Positions 42,962 to 51,174 of a stretch of 64,000 nt of DNA are shown here, piece after piece. Location of the stretch: contig JAETQY010000006.1 in NCBI GenBank assembly GCA_021770445.1, forward strand, positions 1 to 64,000. The letters run 5' to 3'. The translations under genes were made by a program, and so were the position numbers. The DNA is from Bacillota bacterium (GTDB lineage: Bacteria > Bacillota > Clostridia > Oscillospirales > Oscillospiraceae). The notes beneath the pieces are model-generated. The model had not been told where the DNA came from. It made no database searches and saw only the letters and a program-made list of their open reading frames with translations. The first letter of the stretch is position 1; every line of letters starts with the position of its first letter.

Positions 42962-44119
42962 ATGCTTATTATCAATGGAATCATTCACACCATGGACGGA
43001 CCTGTCATGGAAAACGGCTATGTGGCCGTTAAGGGGAGAAAGATTGCCGGAGTGGGCCCCATGTCTGAGTGCCCCGCCCGGTGGGAGGGGGAGACCTTCG
43101 ACGCCCAGGGGGGGCACGTCTGCCCCGGCTTCATCGACGCCCACTGCCACCTGGGGATGTTCGGGGACTCTCTGGGCTTTGAGAGCGAGGACGGCAACGA
43201 GGAGACCGACCCCTGTACCCCCCAGCTCCGGGCCATCGACGGGGTGAACCCCCTGGACCGGTGCTTCTCCGAGGCCCGGGCCGCCGGGGTGACCACCGTC
43301 CTCACCGGGCCGGGGTCGGCCAACCCGGTTTCGGGGCAGTTCGCCGCCCTCAAGACCAGCGGCCGCTGGGTGGACGCCATGATTGTAAAGGCCCCGATAT
43401 CCATGAAGCTGGCCCTGGGGGAGAACCCCAAGCAGGTGTACCACGACCGGGACGAGACCCCGGTGACCCGTATGGCCACCGCCGCCATCATCCGGGAGAA
43501 CCTGCGCAAGGCGGTGGAGTACGGGGAGAAGCTGGACAAGGCGATCACTGACGAGGACACCGACCCACCTGACTACGACGCCAAGCTGGAGGCCCTCCTG
43601 CCCGTGGTCCGGGGGGAGCTGCCCGTCCACATCCACGCCCACCGGGCGGACGACATCGCCACGGGTATTCGGATCGCCAAAGAATTTAAGCTGAACTGTG
43701 TGATTGTCCACGGCACAGAGGGCCACCTCATCCCCGAGCTGCTGGCCGGGGAGCACGTTCCGGTCATCACCGGCCCCGCCCTGGGGGACCGCTCCAAGCC
43801 GGAGCTGGCCAACATGACCCTGGAAAATCCGCTGATCCTCCGAAACGCGGGGGTGGAGGTGGCCATCTGCACCGACCACCCGGAGGTGCCCATCCAGTAC
43901 CTACCCCTGTGTGCCGCCCTGGCGGTCAGGGGGGGGATGGACCCGGAGGAGGCCCTGGCCGCCATCACCGTCAACGCCGCCAGGATTGCCGGACTGGACG
44001 GCGCCCTGGGCTCTCTCACCCCAGGCAAGGAGGCGGACGTGGTCGTCACCGACCGCCACCCCCTGGAGCTGCTGGGCAGCGTCCGGGCCGTTCTCATGGG
44101 CGGCCGGCGAATAGTTTAG
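42962..44119 (+). CDS. Amidohydrolase family protein (imidazolonepropionase-like)
   Basis: 385 aa TIM-barrel metal hydrolase. Metal-binding motifs: PGFIDAHCHLG (HxH), HIHAHRADD, VIVHGTEGH and ICTDHPEVP, in order. The N-terminal and C-terminal beta strands (LIINGIIHTMDG; TPGKEADVVV) are typical of the composite domain. Subgroup substrates include cyclic amidohydrolase or dipeptidase types; the actual substrate is unclear. Start: ATG at 42962 behind GGAGG, not the earlier in-frame ATG at 42881. Confidence 0.9.
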   Translation: MLIINGIIHTMDGPVMENGYVAVKGRKIAGVGPMSECPARWEGETFDAQGGHVCPGFIDAHCHLGMFGDSLGFESEDGNEETDPCTPQLRAIDGVNPLDRCFSEARAAGVTTVLTGPGSANPVSGQFAALKTSGRWVDAMIVKAPISMKLALGENPKQVYHDRDETPVTRMATAAIIRENLRKAVEYGEKLDKAITDEDTDPPDYDAKLEALLPVVRGELPVHIHAHRADDIATGIRIAKEFKLNCVIVHGTEGHLIPELLAGEHVPVITGPALGDRSKPELANMTLENPLILRNAGVEVAICTDHPEVPIQYLPLCAALAVRGGMDPEEALAAITVNAARIAGLDGALGSLTPGKEADVVVTDRHPLELLGSVRAVLMGGRRIV

Positions 44120-44228
44120 AAATATTTAACAAAAACCTCTGGCTTTTTTCGTTCTATGTGGTATAATAAGGATAACCGGGGACCGTCCCCGATCTATACC
44201 AGCCCTCTGGGCGAAAGGAGCGACTGCG

Positions 44229-44777
44229 ATGAAATTCGTATTTACGGACAAAAAGGTGACCCTGCCCGACTCCGTGCACAAGTACGCGGAGAAAAAGGTG
44301 GGAAAGCTGGACCGTTTCTTTAAGGAGGACGCCACCGCCGCCATCACGTTCAGCGTGGAGAAGGAGCGGAACAACAAGGTGGAGATCACCATCCGCTCCA
44401 GCGGCACCATCTTCCGGGTGTCGGAGAGCACCTCCGACATGCACGCCTCCATCGACGCCGCCGTCACCACCCTGGAGCGCCAGATCAGAAAAAACAAGAC
44501 CCGCCTGGAGAAGCGCCTGCGCCAGGGCGCCTTCGAGCGGGCGGTGGACGCCGAGGTGTCCACCTTCGCCCCCGACGAGCCGGAGGAGGGCGAGTACCGC
44601 ATCGTGCGCAGCAAGACCTTCCCCATCAAGCCCATGACCCGGGACGAGGCCATCCTCCAGATGAACCTGGTGGGCCACAGCTTCTTCGCCTTCCGGGATG
44701 AGGAGGCGGACGGGTCCTTCGCGGTGGTCTACCGCCGCAACGACGGGGACTACGGCCTGATCGAGGACGAACAGTAA
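44229..44777 (+). CDS. hpf: Ribosome hibernation promoting factor, long form
   Basis: 182 aa. The N-terminal HPF/RaiA domain (residues about 1-95) and the C-terminal ribosome-dimerisation domain (about 130-182, VRSKTFPIKPMTRDEAILQM) make the long form that forms 100S ribosomes. Two hairpins precede the gene and a TATAAT lies at 44162. A terminator follows. Confidence 0.94.
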   Translation: MKFVFTDKKVTLPDSVHKYAEKKVGKLDRFFKEDATAAITFSVEKERNNKVEITIRSSGTIFRVSESTSDMHASIDAAVTTLERQIRKNKTRLEKRLRQGAFERAVDAEVSTFAPDEPEEGEYRIVRSKTFPIKPMTRDEAILQMNLVGHSFFAFRDEEADGSFAVVYRRNDGDYGLIEDEQ

Positions 44778-44783
44778 CACAGA

Positions 44784-44808
44784 GGGCCGGGCGAAAGCCC
44801 GGCCCTTA
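44784..44808 (+). terminator. Terminator of hpf
   Basis: GGGCCGGGC/GCCCGGCCC stem with GAAA loop; only a weak T tract, so may be partial. Confidence 0.6.
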
Positions 44809-44827
44809 ACAGAAGGGGAGATGGACC

Positions 44828-45820
44828 ATGAGCCGTGATCGGGTGCTGGCCCTGCTGCGGGAGCGGCCGGGGGAATATCTGTCCGGGGAGGCCATGAGCC
44901 GCACCCTGGGCATCAGCCGGGCGGGCGTGTGGAAGGCCATTGAGGGCCTGCGCCAGGAGGGCTATGTGGTGGCCTCCGCCCCCAACCGGGGCTACCGGCT
45001 GGAGAACTCCCCCGACCGGCTGCGGGTAGGGGAGCTGTTCGGCCTGCTGTCCGACGCAAGAATCGGCTCTGAGCTGGTGTGTCTGGATGTGATAGACTCC
45101 ACCAACACCGAGTGTAAGCGCCGGGCCATGACCGGAGCCCCGGAGGGGCTGGTGGTCACCGCCGAGGAGCAGACCGGCGGCCGGGGCCGGCGGGGGAGGG
45201 GCTTCCAGTCCCCCAGGGGGAAGGGGCTCTACCTGTCCGCCCTGTTCCGCCCCGATATGGAGCCGGGGCGGGTGTCCGACTTCACCGCCTGGGTGGCGGT
45301 GGCGGTGTGCGACGGCATCGAGGCCTGCTGCGGGGTCCGGCCCCAGATCAAGTGGACCAATGATATTATTCTAAACGGCAAAAAGCTGGTGGGCATCCTC
45401 ACCGAGCTGAGCCTAGTCAGCGAGACCAACACCCTGGACTACCTGGTCACCGGCATCGGCGTCAATGTGAACCAGGAGCCGGAGGACTTCTCCCAGGAGG
45501 TCCGGGAGATGGCCACCTCCCTGTCCCAGGCCCTGGGCCACCCGGTGCGCCGGGCCGACCTGGCCGCTCAGATCATCCTGGCCCTGGACCGGATGTACGC
45601 CGGCTACCCGGAGGACCGGGCGGAGTACCTGAAAAAATACCGGGCCGACTGTATCACTACCGGTCGCCAGGTTCAGCTCATCACCCCCACCGCCCGCCGC
45701 CAGGCCTTCGCCCTGGAGATCGACGACGACTTCAACCTGGTGGTGGAGCACTACAACGGCAAGCGGGAGACCATCTCCGCCGGAGAGGTGTCCGTCCGGG
45801 GGATGTACGGATATGTGTAA
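44828..45820 (+). CDS. birA: Biotin operon repressor / biotin-protein ligase BirA
   Basis: 330 aa. An N-terminal winged helix (residues about 1-60; AMSRTLGISRAGVWKAIEGL) and a biotin ligase domain with GRGRRGRGF (biotin-loop), KWTNDIIL and GIGVNVN motifs, then the C-terminal SH3-like domain. It biotinylates carboxylase subunits and can repress biotin genes. ATG at 44828; the GAAGGGGAG site lies 8 nt upstream. Confidence 0.95.
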   Translation: MSRDRVLALLRERPGEYLSGEAMSRTLGISRAGVWKAIEGLRQEGYVVASAPNRGYRLENSPDRLRVGELFGLLSDARIGSELVCLDVIDSTNTECKRRAMTGAPEGLVVTAEEQTGGRGRRGRGFQSPRGKGLYLSALFRPDMEPGRVSDFTAWVAVAVCDGIEACCGVRPQIKWTNDIILNGKKLVGILTELSLVSETNTLDYLVTGIGVNVNQEPEDFSQEVREMATSLSQALGHPVRRADLAAQIILALDRMYAGYPEDRAEYLKKYRADCITTGRQVQLITPTARRQAFALEIDDDFNLVVEHYNGKRETISAGEVSVRGMYGYV

Positions 45821-45821
45821 G

Positions 45822-45850
45822 AAAAAGCCGCTCGTGAGAGCGGCTTTTTT
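45822..45850. terminator. Bidirectional terminator after birA
   Basis: AAAAAGCCGCTC/GAGCGGCTTTTTT with GTGA loop; it also closes the convergent hydrolase gene, whose stop overlaps its edge. Confidence 0.85.
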
Positions 45851-46776
45851 CATGTCAGCTTACTTTCCAGCCAGGCCAGCAGGTCGTCGAAGACCTCCTG
45901 GCGGTTTGTCTCGTTGAACATCTCGTGGCGGCCGCCGGGGTAGAGGCGTACCGTCACGTCCTTGCACCCGGCGGAGCGGAACATCCCCTCCACCTTGCGC
46001 ACCCCCTTGCCCATAGTGCCCACCGGGTCCCGGTCGCCGGAGAGGAAATAGACGGGGGTGTCTTTATCCATTTTGGCCAGGTTAGCCGGGTCCGCGATGA
46101 ACTGCAAACCGCCCATCATGTCCCGGAACATACCCACCGTGGGGATAAAGGTACACATCGGGTCGGCCAGATAGGCGTCCACCGCCGCCTCGTCCCGAGA
46201 GATCCAGTCGGAGGAGGTGCGGTTGGGCTTAAAAGCCTTATTGTAGGCCCCCAGAGACAGGTCGTTGACCGTTTTGCTCACGTAGTCCGGCCCCCTGGTT
46301 TTGCATAGGGCGGAGGACAGAGCCTTGCCGAAAGCCACGGCCGCCGCGGACTCCTGGCCGGTGCCCGACAGGACGGCGGCATTTACTGTGCCCGGCCAGC
46401 GGATGAGGTAGGTCCGGGTGAGGAAGGAGCCCATGGAGTGGCCCAGGATCACATAGGGCAGTTTGGGATGCTTTTCTCCCTCCAGCTCCCGCAGACGGTA
46501 GACGTCCCGGGACACCAGGTCCCAGCCGTTTTTGGGGCCGAAGTAGCCGAACTTGCCTCCGGCGGTCAGGCCGTGGCCCAGATGGTCCTCGCCACAGACC
46601 ACGTATCCGTGGGCGGCCAGGAACCGGGCCACGGGGTCATACCGGCCGATGTGCTCTGCCACGCCGTGGACGAGCTGCACCACCCCCCGGGGGCTGCCCT
46701 CGGGGGTCCACTCCCGGGCGTGGACGGTGTGGACGCCGTCGCAGGAGGGGTAGGAGAGGTCGAAGGTCTGGATCAT
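45850..46776 (-). CDS. Alpha/beta hydrolase (monoacylglycerol lipase/lysophospholipase-like)
   Basis: 308 aa, Hydrolase_4 type: nucleophile elbow GHSMGS (about residue 116), Asp in SGDRDPVG and His in GGRHEMFNE, a complete triad. The VQLVHGVAEHIGRY oxyanion region is typical of monoglyceride lipases. Cytoplasmic; substrate not determined. The gene is monocistronic. Confidence 0.9.
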   Translation of the reverse strand: MIQTFDLSYPSCDGVHTVHAREWTPEGSPRGVVQLVHGVAEHIGRYDPVARFLAAHGYVVCGEDHLGHGLTAGGKFGYFGPKNGWDLVSRDVYRLRELEGEKHPKLPYVILGHSMGSFLTRTYLIRWPGTVNAAVLSGTGQESAAAVAFGKALSSALCKTRGPDYVSKTVNDLSLGAYNKAFKPNRTSSDWISRDEAAVDAYLADPMCTFIPTVGMFRDMMGGLQFIADPANLAKMDKDTPVYFLSGDRDPVGTMGKGVRKVEGMFRSAGCKDVTVRLYPGGRHEMFNETNRQEVFDDLLAWLESKLT

Positions 46777-46794
46777 AACACGCCTCGTTTCTTC

Positions 46795-46864
46795 TGTAGG
46801 GGCGGCCGCCCTCGGCCGCCCGAATGTGGGGTACGGTGGGCCGGCGAGGGTGCCGGTCCCTACA
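46795..46864. repeat. Short palindromic repeat with TGTAGGG ends
   Basis: 70 bp bounded by TGTAGGG and CCCTACA inverted ends, with inner GGGCGGCCG/CGGCCGCCC and GGCCGGCGAGGGTGCCGGTCC stems. The unit recalls a family of short intergenic repeats in gut Clostridia; only one copy here. Confidence 0.6.
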
Positions 46865-46899
46865 AATTAAGGATAGTTTACTGCAAAAATCGGGCGCAG

Positions 46900-47712
46900 T
46901 CAACCCATCTGTTCCAAAATCGACCGGATGACCCCGGCGTGGTAGGCTCCCTCCTGGGCCAGCTCCTGGTAGAGGGCCCGCAGGCAGGGGTCGGCGGTGT
47001 CCTGGGCGGCCTGGTTGTTTTTCAGCTCCCACTGCTGCTCCCAGACGAACTGCTGCCGCAGGGCCAGGGGCAGGGAGGCGGGCAGGACGGGGGCGACGCA
47101 CTGGGGCGTGTACCGTTTTCCGGTGATGAGGAAGTAGGCTGCGGACAGCCGACGGAAGGCGGACCGGTGGTCCTGGGCCAGGACGGACATGGCCTTGGCG
47201 GTGGGACCGTTGGAGCGGCGGGCCAGGGCGCGGCCGGCCATGGCCCCGGTCTTGGCCAGGGTCATCAGCTCCCTCAGCCGGTCTACATCCCCCTTTGCCG
47301 CCTCCCCCAGACAGGGCCGCGTCGGGCAGGAGGGGCAGCCGGGAACGGAGGGCCGGGAGGGGCAGCCGGGACAGTCGGGAACAGGGGGCAGCTCCTGAAC
47401 GGGACAGTCAGGGACGGAGGGTAGCTCCTGAGCGGGACAGTCGGGGACCGGGGGTAGCTCCTGGACGGGACAGTCGGGGACGGGAGGCAACTCCTGGGCG
47501 GGACAGTCGGGGACTGGGGGCAGCTCCTGAGCGGGACACTCAGGGACCGGGGGCAGCTCCGGCTGGGTCGCAGGGGGGACGGTGGGCACGGCGGGGACGG
47601 CGTTGTCGGGGAGGGTGGTCTGCTCGGGCATGACCCGGTTCCAGACCCTCTGGAAGGTATTGGGATCAATGTCCTGCCCGGCCAGGGCGGGACGGTCAAC
47701 TTTCAATTCCAT
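46900..47712 (-). CDS. Pro/Cys-repeat protein with a ferritin-like domain
   Basis: 270 aa. After a 50-residue N-terminus comes a tandem array of an 11-residue unit (ELPPVPDCPAQ) in six copies (residues about 52-117), then a Cys-rich stretch (CPGCPSRPSVPGCPSCPTRP), then a helical ferritin-like domain (about 140-270; RLRELMTLAKTGAMAGRALA at the start, ELAQEGAYHAGVIRSIL at the end). Ferritin-like proteins of this size are often spore-coat or stress proteins; the repeat suggests a surface or cross-linked product (inference). ATG behind AAAGGAG. Confidence 0.75.
   Translation of the reverse strand: MELKVDRPALAGQDIDPNTFQRVWNRVMPEQTTLPDNAVPAVPTVPPATQPELPPVPECPAQELPPVPDCPAQELPPVPDCPVQELPPVPDCPAQELPSVPDCPVQELPPVPDCPGCPSRPSVPGCPSCPTRPCLGEAAKGDVDRLRELMTLAKTGAMAGRALARRSNGPTAKAMSVLAQDHRSAFRRLSAAYFLITGKRYTPQCVAPVLPASLPLALRQQFVWEQQWELKNNQAAQDTADPCLRALYQELAQEGAYHAGVIRSILEQMG
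47362..47559 (-). repeat. 33-bp tandem repeat inside the ferritin-like gene
   Basis: Six imperfect copies of a 33-bp unit encoding ELPPVPDCP(A/V)Q. Copy number could vary by slippage. Confidence 0.85.
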
Positions 47713-47880
47713 GATGTAAGACTCCTTTGACAGAGAAAATGTGTAGGAGGGACCACTTCATTCTATGTTCCGGAAGGAAAACCGCAACCAGAGGGCAGCA
47801 CGGCCGCAGCTCACCGGCAAATTCACCTTTTTTACGGCAAAAAAACGGAAAAAATTGAAGAATATGCCAATGATCCGGCC

Positions 47881-47909
47881 TTGACATTATGGCATGACCA
47901 TGATACCAT
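47881..47909 (+). promoter_or_regulatory. Promoter of the lysine-riboswitch transcript
   Basis: TTGACA (47881-47886), 17-nt spacer, TACCAT (47904-47909), 19 nt before the aptamer. Confidence 0.6.
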
Positions 47910-47927
47910 AATTGCAATTTCATAAGA

Positions 47928-48086
47928 GGATAGAGGCGCGGCGCTCATGCGTACCGCGGGACAAGGCCAGGCAGCCGTCCCACGGGAGAGGGTGCGCCGC
48001 CGAAGGAGGGACAGCTTGCCTGCGCTGTTTTTCCTGGGCTGTCGGGAGAAGATCCCGCGGACTGTCACGAAAGTGGAGCGCTATCC
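47928..48086 (+). ncRNA. Lysine riboswitch (L-box)
   Basis: P1 pairs GGATAG (47928-47933) with CTATCC (48081-48086). Conserved L-box segments are visible: AGAGGCGCGGCGC at the 5' side, GCCGAAGGAGGG in the middle, CTGTCGGGAGAAGATCCC and GGACTGTCACGAAAGTGGAG at the 3' side. Size (159 nt) fits. Lysine binding should stabilise P1 and allow the downstream terminator, giving repression. Confidence 0.85.
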
Positions 48087-48124
48087 AGAGGTCCCCGGTC
48101 TAAGGCTGGGGGCGTCCGGTTTTG

Positions 48125-48160
48125 CCGTGGGGCGCGCTACCGCGCACCGCGGTTTTGTTT
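48125..48160 (+). terminator. First terminator of the lysine leader
   Basis: CCGTGGGGCGCGC pairs with GCGCACCGCGG (TACC loop), then TTTTGTTTT. It lies 40 nt after the aptamer. Confidence 0.55.
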
Positions 48161-48197
48161 TGCGCGAAATGGGGGAGTGTGTGCCCCCAAATTGACA

Positions 48198-48256
48198 CCC
48201 GCTCTATCCCGATTTCTCCCCCGGTGGGGAAGATGAGGATAGAGCGGGATTTTTTT
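48198..48256 (+). terminator. Second terminator / expression platform of the lysine leader
   Basis: CCCGCTCTATCC (48198-48209) pairs with GGATAGAGCGGG (48237-48248), then ATTTTTTT. The 3' strand repeats the 5' P1 sequence, so CTATCC of the aptamer can pair with it instead to form an antiterminator; aptamer P1 and this terminator therefore exclude that pairing. Confidence 0.75.
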
Positions 48257-48270
48257 AGGAGGGAATTTTT

Positions 48271-50013
48271 ATGAGAACCAGAAGATCCTTCGGCTGGCGG
48301 GCTGTTATTCTTGCGATGCTGCTGCTGGCCATGGTGTGTACCGCCTTCGCTGCGGGGGAGGACCCCACCGAGCTCAGCGGCACCAAGTACATCGAGTGCC
48401 CCGACTGCGGCACCCTGGGCGTGGTGCTGTCCGAGGACGGCGAGGCCGTCCCCTGTGACACCTGCTCCGACAGTGGCTATGTGGGCTATATCAAGTCCCC
48501 CAGCAATTTCTTCAACACCCCCATGTCCCTGTTGCCCCCTGTGATTGCCATTGCCCTGGCCCTGATCACCAAGGAGGTCTACTCCTCCCTGTTCATCGGC
48601 ATCCTGGTGGGCGGCCTGCTCTACTCCAACTTCTCCTTTGAGGGGACGGTGCTCCACGCCTTCAACGACGGCATCGTGGCCTCCCTGTCCGACAGCTACA
48701 ACGTGGGCATCCTGGTCTTCCTGGTGATTCTGGGCATCATGGTGTGTCTGATGAACAAGGCGGGGGGCTCCGCCGCCTTTGGCCGCTGGGCGAAGAAGAA
48801 CATCAAGTCCCGGGCCGGGGTCCAGCTGGCCACCATCGTGCTGGGCTGCCTCATTTTCATCGACGACTATTTCAACTGCCTCACCGTGGGTAGCGTCATG
48901 CGCCCTGTCACCGACAAGCAGAACGTGTCCCGGGCCAAGCTGGCCTACCTCATCGACGCCACCGCCGCCCCCATCTGCATCATCGCCCCCATCTCCTCCT
49001 GGGCGGCCGCCGTGGCCTCCTTCGCCGAGGACGGCCAGGGCCTGAATCTGTTCATCAAGGCCATCCCCTACAACTTCTACGCCCTGTTCACCATCGTGAT
49101 GATGGTGGGCATGGTGCTGATGAACGTAGAGTTCGGCTCCATGGCCAAATTTGAGAAGAACGCCCGGGAGAACGGCGACCTGTTCTCCGGCTCCAACCCC
49201 TACGCCATGCTGGACGAGGATGTGGACGAGTCCAAGGGCAGCGTGCTGGACCTGGTGCTGCCCATTCTGGTGCTGGTGGTGGCCTGCGTCATCGGCATGA
49301 TCTACTCCGGCGGCTTCTTCTCCGGCGAGAGCTTTGTGGACGCCTTCTCCAACTCCGACGCCTCGGTGGGCCTGATGCTGGGCTCCGCCTTTGGCCTGGT
49401 CTTTGCCTTCCTCTACTACTTCATCCGCAAGTCCATGTCCTTCAAGGAGATGATGGGCTGTATCCCCGAGGGCTTCAAGGCCATGGTGCCCGCCATCCTC
49501 ATCCTCACCTTCGCCTGGTCTCTGAAGGGCATGACCGACTCCCTGGGCGCCAAGTATTTTGTTCGTGACTTCGTCCGCACCGCCTCCGGGCTCCAGGTGT
49601 TCCTGCCTGTGATCGTCTTTGTGGTGGGCTGCCTGCTGGCCTTCGCCACCGGCACCTCCTGGGGCACCTTCGGCATCCTCATCCCCATTGTCCAGAGCGT
49701 GTTTGATATGAGCAACCCCATGGCCATCATCTGTATCTCCGCCTGCATGGCCGGCGCCGTCTGCGGCGACCACTGCTCCCCCATCTCCGACACCACCATC
49801 ATGGCCTCCGCCGGCGCCCAGTGCGACCACGTGAACCATGTGTCCACCCAGCTGCCCTACGCCATCTCCTGTGCGGTGGTGGCCGGGATCACCTACCTGA
49901 TCGCCGGCATTCTGGTGACGGCGGGTGCACCTGGTATCATCTCTCTGCCCATCGGCCTGGTGCTGATGATCGGCTTCCTCTTCGTGATGAAGGGCCGTCA
50001 GCAGAACGCCTGA
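48271..50013 (+). CDS. NhaC-family transporter, likely lysine uptake (LysW-type)
   Basis: 580 aa. It has a predicted signal-like N-terminus, an extra segment with CPDCG and CDTCSDSGYVGY (two CxxC pairs, residues about 38-75), then 11-12 membrane helices of the NhaC antiporter superfamily (FIDDYFNCLTVGSVMRPVTD and GTSWGTFGILIP are typical). NhaC-like genes under L-box control have been predicted to import lysine; the riboswitch makes that more likely than Na+/H+ exchange. ATG behind AGGAGGGAATT. Confidence 0.87.
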   Translation: MRTRRSFGWRAVILAMLLLAMVCTAFAAGEDPTELSGTKYIECPDCGTLGVVLSEDGEAVPCDTCSDSGYVGYIKSPSNFFNTPMSLLPPVIAIALALITKEVYSSLFIGILVGGLLYSNFSFEGTVLHAFNDGIVASLSDSYNVGILVFLVILGIMVCLMNKAGGSAAFGRWAKKNIKSRAGVQLATIVLGCLIFIDDYFNCLTVGSVMRPVTDKQNVSRAKLAYLIDATAAPICIIAPISSWAAAVASFAEDGQGLNLFIKAIPYNFYALFTIVMMVGMVLMNVEFGSMAKFEKNARENGDLFSGSNPYAMLDEDVDESKGSVLDLVLPILVLVVACVIGMIYSGGFFSGESFVDAFSNSDASVGLMLGSAFGLVFAFLYYFIRKSMSFKEMMGCIPEGFKAMVPAILILTFAWSLKGMTDSLGAKYFVRDFVRTASGLQVFLPVIVFVVGCLLAFATGTSWGTFGILIPIVQSVFDMSNPMAIICISACMAGAVCGDHCSPISDTTIMASAGAQCDHVNHVSTQLPYAISCAVVAGITYLIAGILVTAGAPGIISLPIGLVLMIGFLFVMKGRQQNA

Positions 50014-50027
50014 GCTGGTACACATCA

Positions 50028-50057
50028 AAAAGGCCGCCCCATTCGGGGCGGCCTTTT
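50028..50057. terminator. Terminator after the NhaC-family gene
   Basis: AAAAGGCCGCCCC/GGGGCGGCCTTTT with ATTC loop, symmetrical, serving the convergent gene as well. Confidence 0.88.
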
Positions 50058-50061
50058 GCAT

Positions 50062-50430
50062 CTATTCCGTGGGCTTAACGTATCCGAGCTTGACGTCCGG
50101 GTTTTTGGCGGCGATGTGGTCCAGACAGCGCTGGCCCGTCTCCTTGTCGATCACCTGGCCCCGGCGCTCCTGGCCGTCGGCGCAGGCCATCACCACAAAG
50201 AACTGGTCGAAGTTGGCGGTGGCACAGCACATCCGGGCCTTGACCTCCTCCTGGCGCAGCCAGGCCCTGACAATCTGGCCATAGGGGAGGTAGGAGGTCC
50301 CGGAAAATTTGCGGAAGTACAGGCACTGTTCCCCCAGATGTATCTTGCCCATATTTTTGGCCTGGGCGTAGTCCGGCTCCAGCAGCGCGGCGGACAGTGG
50401 GGAATCGGGAATTTCGGGCTTAAATTTCAT
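50062..50430 (-). CDS. Conserved hypothetical protein (122 aa)
   Basis: Soluble, with a WxYxP-like strand region (CLYFRKFSGTSYLPYGQIVR) and a C-terminal RCLDHIAAKNPDVKLGY. The pattern resembles short PH-like-domain proteins of Clostridia, but I cannot name a family or function. No partner genes are coupled to it. Confidence 0.65.
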   Translation of the reverse strand: MKFKPEIPDSPLSAALLEPDYAQAKNMGKIHLGEQCLYFRKFSGTSYLPYGQIVRAWLRQEEVKARMCCATANFDQFFVVMACADGQERRGQVIDKETGQRCLDHIAAKNPDVKLGYVKPTE

Positions 50431-50547
50431 ACTGGTGGCCTCCTGAAAGGGTGGGCTCCGGGCCTTGCGGCCCCGGCAGAGCCATTATAGCCTATTTTTC
50501 CCGCCGCCGCAAGGTGCTCCCGGCGGGTTTTTCCGCGAAATCCGGTC

Positions 50548-50576
50548 TTTACCCGCCTTCCTGTTTGTGGTATACT
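50548..50576 (+). promoter_or_regulatory. Promoter for the nudF-walR operon
   Basis: TTTACC (50548-50553), 17-nt spacer, TATACT (50571-50576). Confidence 0.65.
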
Positions 50577-50615
50577 AACTATAACTGAGCGAAAATTCCG
50601 CAAGGAGGAGCAGCT

Positions 50616-51158
50616 ATGGACCTGACAGAAAAAACGGTAAGCAGCCAGACGATTTTTGAGGGGAAGATCATCAAGGTGACCCTGGACCAGGCCCGGCTCC
50701 CGGACGGCTCCTTGGCCTCCCGAGAGGTGGTGTACCACCCTGGCGGGGTGGCGGTGCTGGCCCTGGACGCTGACAATACGGTCTATCTGGTGAAGCAGTT
50801 CCGCTACCCCATCCAGCAGCTACTGCTGGAGCTGCCCGCCGGCAAGCTGGACCACGGGGCGGAGGAGGATATCCTTCTGGGGGCCAAGCGGGAGCTGAGC
50901 GAGGAGACCGGCCTGGAGGCGTCGGAGTGGACCTATCTGGGCTATTCTCTGGCCTCCCCCGGCTTCTGTGACGAGGCCCTGCACATGTATCTGGCCCGGG
51001 GCCTGACCCGGAGAAAGCAGCACCTGGACGAGGACGAGTTCCTGGACGTGGTAACCATGCCCTTCGACCAGCTGGTGGAGCAGGTGATGGACGGAACTAT
51101 CACCGACGGCAAGACGGTGTCCACCACGCTGAAGGTGAAGGTCCTGCTGGGCCTGTGA
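50616..51158 (+). CDS. nudF: ADP-ribose pyrophosphatase (Nudix)
   Basis: 180 aa with a complete Nudix box (AGKLDHGAEEDILLGAKREL then SEETGLE, about residues 75-105) and the N-terminal strand pattern of NudF-type ADP-ribose hydrolases (VSSQTIFEGKIIKVTLDQAR). Converts ADP-ribose to AMP and ribose 5-phosphate. It is co-transcribed with walR, 16 nt downstream. Confidence 0.9.
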   Translation: MDLTEKTVSSQTIFEGKIIKVTLDQARLPDGSLASREVVYHPGGVAVLALDADNTVYLVKQFRYPIQQLLLELPAGKLDHGAEEDILLGAKRELSEETGLEASEWTYLGYSLASPGFCDEALHMYLARGLTRRKQHLDEDEFLDVVTMPFDQLVEQVMDGTITDGKTVSTTLKVKVLLGL

Positions 51159-51174
51159 GAGAATAGGAGGACTT

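Noticed and set aside
47362-47559. CRISPR-like tandem repeat
   Set aside because: 33-bp units without spacers that encode the Pro/Cys repeat in frame.
48100-50061. 653-aa minus-strand His/Gly-rich frame over the NhaC gene
   Set aside because: Shadow of the conserved membrane protein; runs through the riboswitch terminators.
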